Shown: positions 63,901 through 64,000 of the stretch, piece after piece
Layout of the letters: each line of letters begins with the position of its first letter
How positions within the stretch are numbered: position 1 is the stretch's first letter
Assembly (NCBI GenBank): GCA_902363835.1
Contig: CABJBM010000026.1
Span: 1 to 64,000, forward strand
Source: Lachnospiraceae bacterium
GTDB taxonomy: Bacteria; Bacillota; Clostridia; Lachnospirales; Lachnospiraceae
Length of the DNA stretch: 64,000 nt
Direction: 5' to 3'
The notes under the pieces: generated by a model
Database searches by the model: none
What the model was told of the DNA's origin: nothing
The model's input: the letters and a program-made list of their open reading frames with translations, nothing else
Translations under genes and position numbers: made by a program

Positions 63901-64000
63901 ATTCTTGATATCCGGATTATTATGGATGCTTGGATACTGCTTTTCTGCCCCTCCTATTCCAAACAAGAGCTTCTTTATGAGGGCAAAGGGCTTAAAGGAG
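54973..64000 (-). CDS. giant SpaA/Cna-B-type LPXTG adhesin (5' partial)
   Basis: At least 3008 residues; the frame is still open at the right window edge, so the signal peptide and start lie outside. It consists mainly of SpaA/Cna-B-like prealbumin folds with the usual domain endings (YVLCEVKPPAGY, YIMEEIKVPSGYT, YILEELDAAGGF, YVLVEEKTPDGFE, YIMEELKAPLGY), whose Glu would catalyse Lys-Asn isopeptide bonds. A DUF11-like domain (GNLIKYTVSYVN, roughly 1970-2080 counted from 63966) divides the chain. Modules with YWLHE/YYLHE repeat every 89 residues near 2520-2700. The C-terminus has LPETGD (55081-55098), a hydrophobic segment and RRRRDKK, a sortase signal. It overlaps the type I membrane protein gene. 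Function: cell-wall-anchored surface fibre, by family. Confidence 0.93.
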   Translation of the reverse strand, partial: SFKPFALIKKLLFGIGGAEKQYPSIHNNPDIKNLINTSDIAADNALRSDNVRQFAITWYLDDEVAKMVKDNQAGEKQSASDSESYQDEIYDKALSNAIKKAENYLKPFFAYDLDQIYSIAWDSAQDGGADKDHTTLSANTLFGDISGNSDGYYFATSKYLPYGTYVVAEQQPKFSNLGDFKNKHYQIDKPREVSLPSVYVDYDGSQATPEVTNDYYNYSAAMTQSEMERKYKIRFNEEAVHIIKGRNADGDFEVYKYGMDIDNIKNGVTGAGPGDYFALSQSAFKPYKNYYNEQDNRTDGNVPYYLSEGLSGREAVSKYYRYSSVAENKGTANNVPFPTESVGIEYKDNVTAMQGVQIAYDGKYAPMLVPWTIVASNNAVTEVADSALSPNGESSYKGFGYTKFYNRFFKTKLRIEKLDSETGENLLHDGALFALYAASREDGEYTDGLVKFYEADTRIEGSKEFLVAMGARNIALEGNVLKGTVPAGTPICKESEQVILTDQEGRRTGEFEVFTTTRDGPQAKEEDLTETSYQDQNTGYLITPQPLGAGTYVLCEVKPPAGYVRTKPVAIEIYSDKTTYYLDGNRDNRVTAAVYKDKTGEGPQGVTDMARIHVGNTPVRLEVSKIKDSNQSVTYKTNTRLEGTELELKQKYGTENLEYAYKNGTYLGYAWYKGTLEYIESRKAAGEEAEPVYVDGVFAGYGLISRPLDTADDNNRYAAGAQMTLYDAIEVKENGDGGDYGYDGVKVIRDRNNNVQSIQVLKGYAGTSIEFIREEDEEGSLNGDTGEGIWTYRTIERGDADILFYSLGELKVTENGLDGKLYGYDRNGNKVLVKNQESIYVLKAGQPVFELTGGDLAAVKYSSMDKYFTLSAETILYHLDSNGNRDAYVNPTTGMAYARNNGADPAKEGEKLLVWPVKISRTKTGAVIAREKIKTWRIASINADTDQEYITGTYDGNHFNKSVNPVLNGHGLPEYYQRSAETYKKGDPVYDIDGDYIRYKYDDLLPAYNNAAYRINNKADTKDIGKEEDTADDKKLYHRQGEAWIMENTWITGEKYPNDPFKTDMTVGQADMLKRVIPGTYIMEEIKVPSGYTKGFPEGVAIKETREVQETGMEDEKIKAEVVKTDAPNQYRINVMSDYQESLTVTEPKGAYSYGQVSGAHLALYKAKRVYTMDSVAYPKGYYLVKTESKPAEWTVENTVNNAPVRVVADWITDGTPKYFEGIPAGDYILEELDAAGGFIRSTMELTIKAVGGVQTINLKNDHTKLEVYKYYEDSTGKKMQLPNSHAAGLALYEAKTDYSGNIVMAGGKPVFDREKKIIEWMTDDLTEYTEKTGKSTGLIDRIKALLGLSKNQSSFITDFEDAYREKGEALTYLTWYTKDGERTAERSESLQTGKGEGMSNGAGHTAVQTWITDAGKTIRITIYRNVKNGALDPDGKLPLNFEYQFNYKEENGIKSYDTLEGMHRIDYLPFNAEKDGKRVGNYVLVEEKTPDGFETADPKAIILEEIGSVQRISLENEEKYINILKVVSDGTNEYAAEGAELALYRADDVGNFVEDEAHLIETWISGSDGRYTESDRFNGNIPEGFGLGDLKPHRIDKIPYGTFYIAELKPPSYMQKIEPVKILVGAERISIYRVVNAPAAGKLEIMKKASDTGKGLENARFKVTNQDIGAVWYMTTGIDGKADITGLPVGLVQTDGIIKPYTYTIEEISPPDLYQISEGMKKFQFDGTESRKEALYTCQVLNNPTEIHFKKTNFDNGMAVEGAEIAVYHAVAVNGEYQKDGQAIETLVSGPDGFTLTKKLSANQVYIMEELKAPLGYAPSKPVIFTLNKAGTGIRNVSNSFSVLRLASENGFIEALTVTGRVPVKVYTVLKDLDVGTELPPFVGTGSGQGVTAEDGMIDGHLYEITEYTRYSDGRTEKSFKETKRLYFNENEFYSLPSRTYLETRQELTDAEGNVLASWTVNEDNHDYTIKNPVTREDPIAQVTGSVGVGHSAVKTGNLIKYTVSYVNSYNHPADIRIKADLTDGLEYLRSTDYGVEQNGIVTWNLTDIAAHDSGTVDLIAVVSGETGTQAKAYFETNVNAVTKHTALTNPVVSDGSITIINKLTGTGIPDSTGHAEDQADEFTFRVRFTDSAGKTLTGYQAYGGSSENRIKGEGNITITGNGFITFAGLPYGTRYEITKEKKDGYENIPSSTGQTEKETITGEVSRAMQSAVFINNRNDETIREVLTAGGSYRLMETTTYSDGGSLTSGVYRFQINALGMVDNVDMEDRPVHLYFSKVDAETGEELAGGRYRLIDGETGTVIYEFTKEKGEKIVIPAELIIPGKKYSVREELSPEGYTYEKEIFFTAEESGIPETIIMQDKKTEIEIKKVDEVTGELLTGGRFSIREQETGTVIISLTPEGKPVFIKGLLTAGTTYELIEEEPPSGYACSEKVTFTVPEEAETIMVMMKDRKTEVLIKKLKGSLLIETPSEAIRQLPGSVLQVLNEDKSPTKALRTGNGLNAGDDLIFTTGQQFEELKGQLEAGKNYWLHEVSPADGYAYAEDIPFTVSLKGGTDIIVMIDNPTHVILSKKTITGKEELPGNHMSIKDKDGNVVEEWISGEQPHELIAKLKAGEHYWLHEIRPAHGYTYAESVSFTVSKNGTVDIVEMKNDVTVVRLKKVDSSGQPLKGAVLQVLDQQKSVVIPDFETTGEAIDITGRLVAGENYYLHEVKAPSGYLLSADIAFTVPKETELLEVTMTDPKKQSPGSNKMYLYKVDAVTGQGIKGVEFSIYRPDGSLYMTVNTGEDGYARFNIPANGTYTYKETRTAPGYLATDHTYFFTIQNGEVSDRSIISVANYPSPEVLIQKADAETLEGLEGAELEIRNETGMPVSTGITDGNGETSFLPQRAGKYTVHEIKAPEKYIKTDNYLTIYISDDGTVRGELVLYNRRPHVKKKGFITATYQSALNGLGIINHKGKGFWNWLSRLPETGDIGLGGGVLIGIGLIGAVSSIAIVRRRRDKKNEEQV

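Noticed and set aside
1..64000. Mobile elements, prophage, tRNA or rRNA genes
   Set aside because: No transposase, integrase, recombinase or phage structural protein and no tRNA- or rRNA-like sequence was recognised by eye; a tRNA or covariance-model scan was not possible.

Overview
The window reads as chromosomal DNA of a Gram-positive anaerobe of the class Clostridia, most likely family Lachnospiraceae (old Clostridium cluster XIVa, e.g. the Lacrimispora/'Clostridium' group). This is inferred from type III glutamine synthetase, a DUF4250 mini-protein, a PF06541 membrane protein, the order rho-rpmE-DUF1385-prmC-prfA, strong AGGAGG ribosome binding sites, sigmaA-type promoters and an LPXTG surface protein. 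No rRNA, tRNA, CRISPR, phage or insertion sequence was recognised. Most genes are on the minus strand.

Layout. 0-11 kb: central metabolism (glnN, fba, thrC), a MATE exporter, sfsA, and a three-gene SPFH / zinc-ribbon / TPM cluster resembling Bacillus subtilis ydjI-ydjG-ydjH but without a visible PspA. It is followed by an exact tandem pair of an 81-bp repeat. 11-18 kb: a tightly overlapping operon of response regulator, histidine kinase, an 829-residue secreted/membrane protein, ABC ATPase and ABC permease, then endonuclease IV. 18-28 kb: polyphosphate kinase with an HD-containing Ppx/GppA protein, a DUF815 ATPase, pheA, plsC, a PF06541 protein, cardiolipin synthase and a 59-residue DUF4250 gene. 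28-37 kb: asparaginase, clpB, a small cell-wall-repeat protein, a second MATE exporter with an oxidoreductase, and a LysR regulator divergent from a cysteine desulfidase-family gene.

37-43.5 kb: a beta-glucoside PTS unit (licA, licB, licC, licH order) downstream of a LicR-type PRD activator, with a perfect inverted repeat overlapping the -35 box of the structural promoter. 43.5-50.5 kb: prfA, prmC, DUF1385, rpmE, rho and rarA, a housekeeping translation/termination block. 50.6-53.8 kb: a second oxidoreductase, a YhcH-family gene and a LacI regulator, with two copies of a LacI-type operator 151 bp apart. 53.9-64 kb: a giant (>3000 residues, 5' end outside the window) repetitive SpaA/Cna-B-type adhesin ending in an LPETGD sortase signal, overlapping by 17 bp a type I membrane protein of unknown function.

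The least explained parts are the two-component/ABC operon, the adhesin and its membrane partner, the SPFH cluster without PspA, and the 81-bp tandem repeat. No single stretch clearly shows a new defence or mobile system.
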